Positions 33,185 through 45,017 of a DNA stretch of 64,000 bases are shown piece after piece. Each line of letters opens with the position of its first letter. Positions within the stretch are counted from its first letter, which is position 1. Source of the stretch: Carettochelys insculpta (taxonomy: Eukaryota > Chordata > Testudines > Carettochelyidae); assembly GCF_033958435.1 (NCBI RefSeq), contig NC_134146.1, positions 26,124,501 through 26,188,500 on the forward strand, written 5' to 3'. The notes below the pieces were generated by a model, which ran no database searches, was not told the DNA's origin, and saw only the letters and a program-made list of their open reading frames with translations. The translations under genes and the position numbers were made by a program.

Positions 33185-34700
33185 TTACAGAGTGAATAGT
33201 GCAGTACTACATCAGAGAATAGAAGTGGCAGAAAATATTTGTCTCTGAATGATGAGTTTTTCTGAATGCCGTTTTAAGAGTGGATCCCATTTTATTTACC
33301 ATTTTTATTGCCACTTCAGAGAGTCCTGGTACACAGGACTCCTTAGAACACCATGCTTCTGAGCTGCTTCACTTAAATCCTTTCCTTGGTGCTTTTTGTC
33401 AGTCTGGCAGAGAGGCTGTGTTATGAATGAAATATGGAAATGGAAAAATGTATGAGGAGCAAATGCTCATTCTTCTAGATTTTGGGCCTAACTGTGATCT
33501 TGCACTAGTTTATCCCTGAGGTAATTCTGTTAACTTCAGTGGAAGCATTGGTGGTGGGTGAAGCTGCTGCTTGGAGAGGCAAGTTCCACAGTTTGGGTCT
33601 GTACCCATAGTCCACCTCTGCGCTGCTGAGGTCCTGCCACCTCCCCACTGCCCCACACTCTCCCTTTCCTTTCTGCTCACCCATTCCTGCTTCATCCTGC
33701 TTCATCCTGCTTCAACTTACATTTAGAGAAAAAAATACACTCTTCTAAAATCTCTTTGTAAAGAAAATGGAGCATGCGTGCCAGATTGTGAAGACTGGAC
33801 ACTTATTTAAAAGCACTAAATCTGAGAATAAAAATGTCAGTCCCAGGTTTTATTTCGGTCAGAAGTTTGTCAGAGATTTATGTGCAAAAGTTTTGTTGTA
33901 AGGACAAGTCAGCCATCATTATATTTTGTGAATATGTGGTACAGCTCTTCTCTGGTTTACATTGTCTTCATCAGTATTTCTAAGATGATTTTATGTTCTA
34001 AACATACTGCTAAGCCTTCATAAAGTAATCATTCCAGATCCATATTTAAACTCCCTGAAACAAAGTAATTATTTTAAATTCACCAATCAGAGCAGTTTAA
34101 TGTGTTCATAACAAACTTAATTGTTTTGGGGAAAGGAACACTAATTTATTTTGTGTGATTTTCATAAGAAGAGATGTTTATGAAATTTTAACTACATGTT
34201 TATGTTAAAATATGTTTCCAAAGGTTTTAGGCACATGAAAGGATTTTATATCTTTGTATAGTACTAATTTTAGTGGAGAGTTCTCTTATAATAGTTCATC
34301 AAGTGATCAGAAGCAAAAGGGAAACTCATTTGTTCAGCTATCCAGAAGAAAAGGAGTGTTGTCCCTTCATGGGCTCTCTTCAGTGAGGTGGGAAGTGAAA
34401 AGAGCGTAGAGATATATAAAAAGGACAGAAAGACTTTGGAAGCAAGTTTTTGTACTATAGCTTCTGCCTGGGCCAGCGTGGCCTCTCCTGCCCCAGCGTG
34501 GCCACAGGTGGGCACAGTGCAACTCCTGCAACCCCGGCAACCCTAGGTTCAGTGGTGATGGCTCTGGTGAGTTGCCAGAATATACAGTTGGAGGTGGCCT
34601 GGGGGGGGGGCTGCCTCTGAGGGAGGGCATTCATTTGGGGGGAGGGTGGCGAATAAGCAAGGATCATAACCACAAGTGTGGCAATCCTTGAATTATTATT
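33185..34700. other. Intergenic DNA, nothing recognised
   Basis: Mostly AT-rich. The 34460-34640 part is GC-rich and looks repetitive. No gene supported. Confidence 0.5.
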
Positions 34701-34789
34701 GGACTCCACTGCTTTAAGCTTTAAGTTAACAGATCCACACTGGGGGAAGATTCAACAGTCTCCAAGCTTCAGCAGCCTGCTTTGGCAGC

Positions 34790-34880
34790 CTTCAGGAACT
34801 GTCAGAATAGGAACAGGGAGTGGTTGAGTACTAAGATCCAAGGGAGGCATTGCTCCCTTCGCCTCTCATACCTGCAGCCC
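34790..34880. repeat. Dispersed repeat fragment shared with 46690-46800
   Basis: The order 'aggaactgtcagaatagg', 'actaagatc', 'aaggaggcatt'-like and 'cctctca' is found again at 46699-46790 with small differences. Class unknown. Confidence 0.55.
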
Positions 34881-35202
34881 ATGAGTGGAAGTACCCCAAA
34901 TTCACATCTGTGTGACTGAGTAGAACTGGGACTAAAATAACTGTCAACAAGACCACAGTACAAAGCTCATAACTGAAAGCTGAGTATACTCTCTTGAATA
35001 TTACTGTTTCAGTTTTCTTCCCATCTAAGTTACAATTAACTGGCAAAGAGGAAAAACATTTTGTTCTATGAGTACAACAATGGTAGGCTTTAAAAACAAA
35101 GAAACCCACCCCAAAACCCTTGTGTGGTTTAAATCACAGGAACACCAAGAAAAGGGAACTTGTTCAGATAAAGCGTTCTCAAGGTTTTGTCCTCCATTCA
35201 TT

Positions 35203-35206
<4 letters not shown>

Positions 35207-35238
<32 letters not shown>
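35207..35238. repeat. (AT)16 microsatellite
   Basis: Uninterrupted AT dinucleotides. Confidence 0.95.
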
Positions 35239-35241
<3 letters not shown>

Positions 35242-36504
35242 TTCCTTCAACTGGCCTTGAGTCTTGACCTTGAGAGTTTGTGCAGCCCATCTCTTGTCAC
35301 ATGTCTTTGCCTAAGACCAAGTGGTAAGCAGGAATCTTGCAGTGAAATACCTCTTCTACACTTGCAAACATTAGTAATTGTACCAACATCTAAGCAGACA
35401 AGATGTGTTCAGAAGAAGAAAAATCAAATAGCAGTAAGGTTCTGAAAATGTTTCTCTTTCTCTGTTTAAAAACACCCCCTCCAAAAAAAATCATACAATG
35501 ACATAGCAGCTTGAAAATACATTACTTTCACAGCATTAGTAATAATACCAGCTTATTCATAGGCCCACCTACAGTATGGCACTACAGGTGGCATGTGACC
35601 CATTTAATTGTAAATAAGGCTTTGTGCTTGTTTTAAAAAAATGTGTAACACAGATTCAGGCCCCCGCTCCTGAGCACTTTATGTATAATGAAAGAGGGGT
35701 TGGTGCTCAATTCTTTCTATTATTTTTTTTTGTGCTCGCAATTGATGCAGCAAGCTGAGAGGTGCTGGGACTCTGAACAGCCAAGCCTAGGCACGCCAGG
35801 GCTCAGCCTGGGTGCCAATTAAGCACGGCCGCCTCCTTCAAAGCAAAATTTTATGTTTTGAACATAAAACTTCAGGCAAAGCAAAGCAATTCTGTCCACT
35901 CTGAGCTGCACTGCACAAAGGCTTTCCCCCTCTTTTCTCTCAATTCTGAAAAAAGGATATGCACATCCTCACCCATCAATCCCCAGCTTCAAGGTCTACT
36001 ACAGAAACCCATCTCCCGACTACAGCTCCTCCTTGATTCTACCACTTGGTAGTTTTTATAATCACCTCCCTCTTGGGTCTGATAATTGATGAAAGATATC
36101 TGGATCCAGGCCTCTGGTCCTTAAAGGGCAGACCACCCAGTTAAATAAGGCATACGAGATTTTTTTTTTAAATAAAATAAATTTGTTTTTATTTTTCTCA
36201 GACACCTCTGGAGAGGCAAGATTCATCTGGGATTTAGGGGAGGATGTTTTAGGGTCTCAGAGATGAGTTGTCACACCTGAGTTGAATCTGTCACCATTTC
36301 CTAGTTCTCCAGCCATCATGAAGTCGTCCAGCATAGACAGAAGTTCAGTTTCTAATGTAAAAGTAAGCAGGGGGGAAAAGCTTTTTAATTTTGAAAAGAA
36401 AGTATATGGCCCTTATCACGGGACTCCCCCAAGCTTTATGAAAATTGGTTTATGCATCTGAATATGCATAACTCATAAATGGACAAATCAGACAGCAGGA
36501 ATTG
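35239..36504. other. Intergenic DNA, nothing recognised
   Basis: No supported gene or bounded repeat. Confidence 0.5.
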
Positions 36505-37040
36505 TAATGTACAGAAGCCTGGGGGGGGTAACACTTCAATCTCACTGGACACTCAGGGGCAGTTTTAAGGGTGACAGTTCTGAAACAAAAAAAATTAAAA
36601 AATCAAATGGAGACACAAATCTCTGAGCTGCAATTTATTTGCAAATTTGACTCCATTAACCATGGATTAAACAGAGACTGGGAGTGGCTCACAGCTTACA
36701 AAGGCAGTTTCTCTGTGCTGGGTGCTAATATCTCTCCATCAGACTCTGACAAAGGCTCACATCCCCCTGTCTGATCTGACTTGTTTTTTCCTCTTTTGAT
36801 AAGTGCTGTTGACACTGGGCCATTTCCACCTTGCCGAATAGACCTTGTCAGCTCTGGCCCTCCCTCTTACTGGGACCCCACTCTTTAAATACCCTTCTGA
36901 ACCCCCCCCCCCACCATGCATCTGATGAAGCGGGGGTCTTTGCCCATGAAAGCTTATGCTCCAAAATATCTGAGTCTACAAGGTGCCACAAGACGTCTTG
37001 TTCTCAAAGCCACAGACTAACACGGCTACTTCTCTGATAC
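36505..37040 (+). mobile_element. Penelope-like element, subfamily A, 5'-truncated
   Basis: It encodes a PLE C-terminus (KNQMETQISELQFICKFDS, then NHGLNRDWEWL and GSHPPV before a stop at about 36774). The 3' tail follows, with 'gggtctttgcccatgaaag', 'ccaaaatatctg', 'aaggtgccacaagac' and the terminal 'cagactaacacggctac'. It is colinear with the minus-strand copy at 5401-10550 and serves as its empty-site paralogue: there is no Harbinger at 'agaccttgtcagc' (36841-36853). Confidence 0.85.
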
Positions 37041-38617
37041 ATAACTCAAAGACACTTTAGAATAAGTATCTCATGTAACATAATTTAATGTTACATCTAC
37101 TGAATCTGCATATCCTATTTCTGTGTATGTATCATTCTTGCAGGTAAAGTTAGAAGTATGATGTGTGAATCTGATTATAGTTCTAAATGTGTTAATGAGG
37201 ACCATTAGTGATAGCTAATGATTCAATACTCAAACCAATGACTTGTGAATGGTTATATTTATTTTGTAAGCCCAAAATGTGGCTCATCAAAACGTGACCA
37301 TACCAGGTGGTACAAGAATTCATATTGAACCTAGTAATTTTCTATGGGGATGGGGGATGTTGAACAAAAGATTCCTGCCCCTGGGAAAAGTCTATTTAAG
37401 CAATGGGAAGCAATCAGCCTTTGTCTTTAGCTGGCTTTTGAAACTGTCTAGCACACACTAAGAGGATACAAAAGAACTTTGAAGAAGCTGTGTAGACCCA
37501 AGTCAGAATAAAAGATCAACTCTGATTTGAAGATTTTACCTGAAATAAGAACAGCTGTTTAGGGTAAGAATTTGCATGTAGCAAGTTTTTTTTGAGGAAA
37601 AAAACAAGCTAAGCATTTTTATTCACTTTGATTTAGTAATTTACTTTGATCTGACTGTTTTCTACTTGCACCTACTTAACTCCTACTTTTTATACTCAAT
37701 AAGAACACTTTTGCTTATTACAAAGCCCAATGTAAATAAGTGTTACCAGAGGTGAGGGGTGGGAGAAGCAACCGCTGTGCACACCTCTCTTTCATTGTTT
37801 AAGGGGTTTGAATTTATGAGCATTCCCGGTGTAAAATTTTCACACAAGGTAAGATGGATTTGTTTGAGGGATTTGGTCCCATTTGGGGGCTGGTTTCATG
37901 GATGCTGAGCACTTCCAGAGCTGAACTTGTTTTGTGCTTGTCCTGTTCTGCAGGAGGGATGGTCACCCCAATTCTGTGATTTATCTGGGGGAGAGGGCCC
38001 AGCAGGACAGGGTGGTGGGGAGCCCAGAGAGCAGGAAGGTGGGTGTGAGTACCATGATCAGCACAGCAGGCGGATAACCCAAAGGAACTTCTGTGATTCA
38101 CCCCATCACAGCCCAACAAAGACATAAATAAAAACACAAGCCTAAGTCTTTCGTTTCTTGTGCAGGTCACATTTCACTGCATATTGAAGGAGTTCTCATC
38201 ACTGCTGCTTTCTTCTGTGATAGGCAGTTTTCTGTATAGCAGATTTATCAGAGCATCAATTCATCCATTTACATGTTACAATTTCTTCACGGCAGGAAAG
38301 ACTGCAAGACATTATTTTATTTTAAATAAAAGCTTAAGTTCCACAAAAATATTGCAGAAGGATCTGATGATACTGTCTTTTACTCGCCTCTCTTTTTAAT
38401 GATTTTCATTAAATGTGTTAATTCCCATATAACTTATAACAACTCAAAGGAGTTGCTTATAATAGTTGTTAATGCAGCCAGGAGTTTAATGAGACCTGCT
38501 GTCTCCTGATTAAAATAAAGATTGCTGCTTTTATAACGTGAAATATTAAAAACAATGAAATTCTTGCACCAGTGTAAATCTGGAGTTATACTCAAGGGTG
38601 TTTTAGGGAGACAAAGG
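37041..38617. other. Intergenic DNA, possible old retroelement
   Basis: The stretch 37740-38130 is moderately GC-rich and looks like leader sequence of an LTR element, but no LTR pair or primer site was identified. The rest is AT-rich and unrecognised. Confidence 0.35.
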
Positions 38618-38823
38618 CAACCATTCTCAAACTGGAGGTTGGAAGCCCAAGTGGGTCGTGATCTCCCCATTATAATGGAGTTGCCAGGGTCACACTAGAC
38701 TCTCCTCCAGCAACTTACCTGGGGCACCACCCCTCCCACCTCAGAGTCATGTAATAATTCGTCAGAAGGTAGTAGCATAGCAGTACAATGAGGTCGTGCA
38801 AAGAAGTGTAATGAGAACTGCTG
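38618..38823. mobile_element. hAT-like non-autonomous element
   Basis: The left end 'caaccattctcaaactgg' and inverted right end 'cagcagttctcattac' resemble hAT-Charlie termini; 'gtgggtcgtgatc' follows the left end as in that group. Similar to 56065-56435. Confidence 0.5.
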
Positions 38824-38984
38824 GACTAGGACAGTTCAATGACTTCAACTGGCGCAGGATCAAGCCCACAGTGTGTAAAGTTAAGCAGATACATAAGTAC
38901 ATGCCATACCAGGGCCTTAAATTTTACCAATTTTAAGGACTTATTCTGTACCCATCACTGCATCATGTAAGCACTCCACAATTT

Positions 38985-39105
38985 CTCCTATATTTATCCC
39001 CACAACAGCCTGGTGAGATAGGGATAACATTGACCCATAGGACAGAAGGGAAACTGAGGCACAGAGTAATGACGTGACTAGCTTGGGGGAGTCACACAGA
39101 GTTGT
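38985..39105 (+). repeat. MIR SINE fragment
   Basis: Contains 'aaactgaggcacagagta' followed by 'gtgac.agcttg' and 'gtcacacag', the conserved MIR core and 3' half. Confidence 0.8.
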
Positions 39106-39121
39106 AACTGTAATTAAACTT

Positions 39122-39316
39122 GGTGACAGGTATCAGAGGTGTAGCCGTGTTAGTCTGTATCCACAAAAACAACAAGAAGTCCCATGGCACCTTATAGACT
39201 AACAGATATATTGAAGCATAAGCATTCATGGGCAAAGACCCACTTCAGCAGAAGCTTTACCCATGAAAGCTCCAATATATCTGTTAGATGCCACAGGACT
39301 TCTAGTTGTTTTTGCA
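39122..39316. mobile_element. Inverted-dimer PLE tail (subfamily A) with 11-bp TSD
   Basis: The left arm (minus) starts at the PLE end 'ggtgacaggtatcagagg' and includes 'gtagccgtgttagtctg', 'aagtcccatggcacc' and 'aaagacccacttcagcag'. The right arm (plus) runs 'acccatgaaagctcc' to 'ccacaggacttctagttg'. The direct repeat taattaaactt flanks it (39111-39121, 39317-39327). Confidence 0.85.
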
Positions 39317-39327
39317 TAATTAAACTT

Positions 39328-40144
39328 ATGTCTTCCACAAGCCAGGCTAGCTCTTTGCTCAACCCCCTGGACCCTCCTGTTTCTTATAAGCCATTAGTGA
39401 AAATATCTGTATTGTTGCAGGTTCTGACTGAACTTGCTTTCAAAATTACAAGCACGAGACAGTCTGTCAGGAATAAGAAATGCCCCATGGCCTGGAAAAG
39501 TCCCAGTCTGACCTTTCATACTCAGCCAACTACAGACAGCCAAAGCCTCACATCATCAAAGCTTCCTATGGTTATCATGTGAATGCAACAGCTTTTTAAA
39601 GTGGTTAGCAACTCCCCAAGCCAGTACTGTTCAGCTCATGTCTGGAGTGCTGGCCGTGCAGTGTAACAGGACTCCTCTCTATTCTCTGTAGGTTTCATTC
39701 TGCCGTTTTCATTTGTGACCACTGACAGCCTTTACCACCTGCAGTGTGCCTACCCCACAGGCTGCCATCTGACTCTTTTTGGCTTCACTTCTGCATAAAT
39801 GAAATATCAGATCCAGGGCAAAGGCAAGAGAAGGGCTAGGGGTTTGTTTGGGATAAAGACCATATGAGAAGTTAATGGGCCAAATATTGCTCCTTGTGAA
39901 ATCAGTGAGAGTTGTACTATTGAAGTCAGTGGAAGCAAGGGGTCTGCCTCCACTGAGAGTTTATAGATTTGACCCTTACATTCTCCCCTTTCAGCCTTCC
40001 ACATGCCTGGGGACAGAGTCATTCTTGTACTGGTGTTATTGCCAGCACAGGGACAGAGAGTATGACTGCTTTGTAGTATTGCAAGTGGTTCACAAATAGT
40101 ATGTGTGAAAATGAAACTGTGGATCTTCAACACAAATGTGAAGT
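39328..40144. other. Intergenic DNA
   Basis: No gene supported. Parts near 39890-39960 resemble ancient amniote palindromic repeats ('gaagtcagtggaagc'). Confidence 0.45.
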
Positions 40145-40590
40145 GTGCTCTTGTGTAGATGCGTGACCTGGTGTACTAAAAAGTCTTCAAATCACAAGCT
40201 ACAGACATTCATAAATAGATGCCTGAGGTACATCCTTCACAACAAATGGCAAGACTTAGTCACAAATGAGGAGCTTTGGATCAGCGCAGGTCAAGAACAA
40301 CTTGAGAGTCAAATCAAGAGAAGAAAGGAGGGATGGCTAGGCCACGTTCTCAGAAAACCAACACCCAGCATAGTCCGTCAAGCTCTCAAATGGAACCCAC
40401 AAAGAAAACATAAAAGAGGAAGACCTCAGACAACATGGAGAAGATGTACTGAGATTGAAGGACAACAACTGGGGTACTCCTGGGGTCAGCTAGAAGTTTT
40501 GTCTGGAGACAGAGTGAAGTGGAAGAGCCTTGTAGATGACCTATACTCCATCTGGAGTACAAGGGTTTAAGTCAAGTAAGTCAAATGGTG
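40145..40590 (+). mobile_element. Non-LTR retrotransposon ORF2 C-terminus (RTE-like)
   Basis: A 141-codon open frame to TAA at about 40570. Features: a WCTKKSSNHKLQTFINRCLR start and WQDLVTNEELW, then RRKEGWLGHVLRKP, KRGRPQTTWRRCTEIE and DRVKWKSLVDDLYSI. These blocks are the region downstream of the reverse transcriptase in RTE-type elements. The element is 5'-truncated, yet the frame is intact over 420 nt, so the insertion may be moderately young. The short 3' tail 'gggtttaagtcaagtaag' follows the stop. Confidence 0.82.
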
Positions 40591-40709
40591 AGTGGTTGCT
40601 ACGCTTCCATTCCAGATGTGGCTGCAGTTGTGGCTTGTCCGATTACATCTGTCCACACATAAGGCCATGACTGAGCTTTCCTTTGGATGGAAACATACAT
40701 TGTATTACT

Positions 40710-41034
40710 AAGAGAGAGGGACCCATGCTAGTCTATATACTATCAAAACAAAAAACAGTCAAGTAGCACTTTAAAGACTAGCAAAATGATTTATTAGGTG
40801 AGCTTTCGTGGGACAGACCCACTTCTTCAGACCATAGCCATACCAGAACAGACTTAATATTTAAGGCACAGAAGGGTTTAGGTCAAGTAAGTCAAGTAAC
40901 CCTTCTCTGTGCCTTAAATATTGAGTCTGTTCTGGTATGGCTATGATCTGAAGAAGTGGGTCTGTCCCACGAAAGCTCACCTAATAAATTATTTTGCTAG
41001 TCTTTAAAGTGCTACTTGACTGCTTTTTGTTTTG
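40710..41034. mobile_element. Inverted-dimer PLE tail (subfamily B) with 13-bp TSD
   Basis: The left arm (minus, 40710-40873) and right arm (plus, about 40899-41034) match across 'gctttcgtgggacagaccc', 'gaacagacttaatatttaag' and their inverses. A spacer 'taggtcaagtaagtcaag' lies at the centre. The perfect direct repeat acattgtattact flanks the unit (40697-40709, 41035-41047). Confidence 0.93.
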
Positions 41035-41047
41035 ACATTGTATTACT

Positions 41048-43440
41048 GTTTGTCAATAATAAACAATTCCTGCTTGGTGGAGATGATTTGTTTACCTTCC
41101 CAAAGGAAAAGATAGCATCACCCCAATAATCAGAGGGAAGTATGTTGGGCCAAATTTTACAAAATGCTGAGTGAATCTTGTGTGGTACTGAGTTATCTCA
41201 GCTCCAGCACTCAGCATTAGAAGCTCAAGCTCTTATAAGAACAAGCTCCTTTTATCCTCCTGTCTGTTCAAAATGCAGTTTCTTCTTCTCCCCTTTAATT
41301 CCAGCCTTTTTCATTGCTGTTATCGCATTCACCCACAGCAGCCCACCAGGACTGGGGCTCTGTAGCTCCAGAGGTTTCCTATAGTGCTGCTGCTGGGCCT
41401 TCAGAAACAGCCATTTTAATTATCACCTTCTTTCCTGTCCTCCTGCCAAGCCGAAGAGAAAATGGGTGGTGAGTTCTATGAGCCCCTGGTGCCCAAGAAA
41501 GAGTCTTTGATTATGTTTCCTGGTTTTTATTCCTTGCTTTTTGTAATCAATCCTCCACAGTCAGACACTCCAATGCTCTGCTCAACTCTCTTTCCATTGA
41601 ATAACTTAGTGTAAGCCCTTGTAAAGTTTGCCCTGAAATGGATCCAGTCCAAGCCTTTTGTTCCTTAGTAAAGCACAAGCTACAGACAGTAGATCTTTCT
41701 CTTTTTGTTTAATGTGTGTAAGCTGTTTTTGGAAGCTTGGTCCAAAGAACATTCAGTTAATTACTCAAGGCAGCTTGTTATGTAAAGATGTTATTTTCTC
41801 AGGAAGCAAAGCTGCTTGTTTTGAGAAAAGTGCAAGTATTTCTTTATGATCTTCCTATTTCCTCTTTTAGGGCACAGCTCAGAATTACATATTCCTTTCT
41901 AACTAGGCAACACTCCCACTGGGCCTGATTTTCTTCTTATTCTGCATAAATCAGGTATAACTACGTAGAAGCCAGGAGAACTACATCAAGTAAAACCGGT
42001 GTGAGGACAACTAGGGGCACCAACAGGCACCCTGCCTGATTAAGGCAGGTCCTTAGCTCATCATAAAGCCAACCATCTGAAGTCTCATCTACACTAGAAG
42101 AAACCTGTCTTAGGCTGAAGAGATTCCACCAAAACACACTCAGCACTACATTTTAGAGGTGTGGGAAGAAGAAAGAGGTCTCCCTCCCCCATGCCCTTGG
42201 AGCTGAGGCAACAAGCCTTTCCCTCTTCTCAACAGGCTTATTTCAACTGTATCCCTTCTGATATCTTACTTCCAGTGTACTGTTTTAACCATCAGGCAAA
42301 CAGGAATGAACTTGCACACAGCTGGCAACAATTAGATACAAATAAAGGACACACCATCAGAATATAGCAGTTCTCTCACTCTGCTTGGTGAGAATCTAGC
42401 AAGCAAGGTGCAATTAACACAGCAACAAATCCTGTCCTTTGTGAAAATAACAGAGTATTGTGAAGTGTGGGGTGCCAAAAGCTTACCTGGCTTATCTCCT
42501 CTTCAGCTCCCCTGCCTTCTCACTCCACCATGGCATAGCTGGTGTAGGATGCTTCTGCAGTCAGTTCCTAAAGCTAATCACTCCCTGGCCAGGTTTCTGG
42601 CTGGAGACCCTCCACCTGTGGACCCAGACTGCGATGTAGCCATGGAGTGTAGACCACTCATATACAGATCTCCTCAGTTCCAGGGGGGCTTGGCCTCCCC
42701 AAGTCCCCCCAACATCCTTGTCGCTAGCCAGATAACAGAGCTATTTCTTCACATAGTATGGGGGCTGTGCTGGGAGAGGTGTCGTTAACTGGGCGGGTTG
42801 TGTGGGAGGGGAAATGCAGGACATCTTCTCTTACAACTAAAGGCACTATTAGGGAAGCACAGAGCAGTGGCCTCTCTGGTCCAGTATCCTGTCTCTGACA
42901 ATGGCTAACATCTATTACTTCACATCTTTATCACTGCCTGTGTCCTAATCCCCATCAGCTAGTGGCTCGCTTAGGCTATGAAACGAGGGTTTGCATCCCA
43001 CGTAATTTCTGTTCAAGCTAATGTAACTTTTCAGTTGTCTGTAGAAATGTTTAATCCTTTTCTCTTTTCCACATAGCTCCTCCTTGAACTCCATCATGGC
43101 CTAGGAGGGGCCTCACTAGTGTGGCTGCTATGCTGCCAAGAACCCAGGTGAGCTTGAGGGCCCACCAGGAGCCAGTATAGATGACTCTAAGCTAATGGAT
43201 TAGGCCTCATATAGATCTCTGCGGAGCTACCATATTTGGGAACAAAGTCCAGAGGCCTTTCTGGTGAAGGGGGAGAGTCAAAGCCCACTCCACAACCAGA
43301 CAATGTGAGGGAATCTCTTCAAGGGGCTCAGGGCTGGGACAGAGGGCTGGAGTGCTGGGGGGGGCGAGGACTCTGACTGGGGTGTGGACTATGGGGTGGC
43401 ATGGGCGATGAAGAGTTTTGGGTACAAGCAGGCTGCCCCA
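41048..43440. other. Intergenic DNA, nothing recognised
   Basis: No gene or bounded repeat is supported across this stretch. Confidence 0.5.
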
Positions 43441-43595
43441 GAGCTGGGCCAGAGGAGGAGTTCTCCCCGAATCCACTCCCCACTAGCAGCAGTGAGCTCT
43501 GGTGAGGGGCCCCCTTGTTGTCGATGGGCCGGGGCAAAGGGAGCAATTGCCCATGGGCCTGGCATATTTGTAAGGGGCCCTGGCTGCTGCTGTAG

Positions 43596-43755
43596 TTGCT
43601 CTGCCAGCTCTGGGGAAAAGTTTGTCAATTCAAAGATGCTCTTTGATATGCCCCATGCAGACCCCAGGGCAGCTAAGGCAGCAGTACCTGCATGGGGCAT
43701 ATCAAAAGTTTCTTTGAATCAAGAGATGGTGCAGCTTTTCCCCAGAGAAGGTTAA
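43596..43755. repeat. Imperfect inverted repeat
   Basis: 'ctctggggaaaagtttg' at 43608 pairs with 'cttttccccagag' at 43734, and 'tttgatatgccccatgcag' with 'ctgcatggggcatatcaaa'. The centre is near 43672. It looks like the core of an unclassified palindromic element within a GC-rich repeat. Confidence 0.75.
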
Positions 43756-44139
43756 GGCAGTGCAGCATGGCTGCCCTGAGACTCTTCTGGGCTGTTGGGG
43801 GAGAGGGGAGCATACGAGACTTCTCGAGGCAGGGAGGTTGGGCTGTGGTCCCAGCCGAGGGAAGAGAGCCAGAAGCAGCACCCACTGTTACTGAATTATA
43901 TTAATCATAATCATTTTCATCTGATAAGCTCTTTTCTTCTATAGGTCTAATGCCAAGATTTTCCAAAATCATTAATGATCTGGGGCCTAATTATTGCAGG
44001 GTGAGTGCATAGAACTTTTTTTTTTTAAACAAGCCCCTTTAATGTATCTGAAATCAAAGAAACAGAAATAGTGACACCCGAAACAATTAATTACTATGCT
44101 AAATCTTGATTATCATGTTTTAAAGAACAGGTGTCCATT

Positions 44140-44240
44140 ATTACCCCCAGTTTATAGATGGAATAAGTGAGGCATAGAGTGACCAAGTGACTTGCCCAAG
44201 TTAACATGGTAAGTTTGCGGCAGATGGGAGAACAGAAACT
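44140..44240 (+). repeat. MIR SINE fragment
   Basis: 'ttacccccagtttatagatg' followed by 'gaggcatagagtgacc', 'aagtgacttgcccaag': MIR core and 3' half. Confidence 0.78.
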
Positions 44241-44925
44241 AGTTCTCTTTTCTGTGAATTTGGATACTGGATCTCATCTATAGAGCTTTAAAGACATTTT
44301 CATACATAAGGTCCCATTCCCTTGTGATATACTTTAAATATTTAAAGCACTGAAGAATGAAGTTTTTGGCGTGGTTATTTGAAGACTACTCTTCATTCAC
44401 CCCAACTAGGAGTGCCTCTTACTATCAGTTCCTAGAACTGAACATTCTATCACTGGCAACAGAACATTCTCATTCACCTTTGAGATCTGCAGGGGATGAT
44501 GTCAGCCACATTTATTCTGTGTAGCATTTGTTTTTATTTTAATTTTTTTCATTTGAGGTGCTAGCCAAATTAATAAAATATACATGAATTTTATGCTGTA
44601 TTTAAACTGATTCTGAGTCAGTACTTTAATTAGCAAGTAGGCTAAAAAAGATAACAGGTTACAAAATGTTCTTGCTTTGCTGATTTTGACATGCGCATAA
44701 TGTGCTGGTTAATTTAATACAACCTATATCTGTAAAATAATGATGTTTTAGTGACATAAGATTTTACCATAGCCTTTGCCGTTAAATCAATGCTGAGTAG
44801 TATCCCAATTAGTGAACTGCAGATTATGGAAGTTCTAATGTAATGAGAAGGTCAATTTGAAAATTGTTCTTTTAATTAAATAGGTTTATTTTATTTTTTT
44901 GTTGTTTTAAAATGAATGTTATAAC

Positions 44926-45017
44926 TAAGGTCTGATGCTGCAAACAATTGTTCCATGAAATCAATATCCATACTGAAAAATATGGCTGTGTGTAAGTATT
45001 TGCAGCATCAGGCCTTA
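44926..45017. repeat. Small palindromic ancient repeat
   Basis: The ends 'taaggtctgatgctgcaaac' and (inverted) 'taaggcctgatgctgcaaat' bound 92 bp. It resembles widespread old amniote MITEs with 'tgatcctgcaaa' termini. Confidence 0.6.

Noticed and set aside
40145..40570. 141-codon ORF as a host gene
   Set aside because: The WLGHVLRKP, KRGRPQTTWRR and DRVKWKSLV blocks are typical of non-LTR retrotransposon C-termini.
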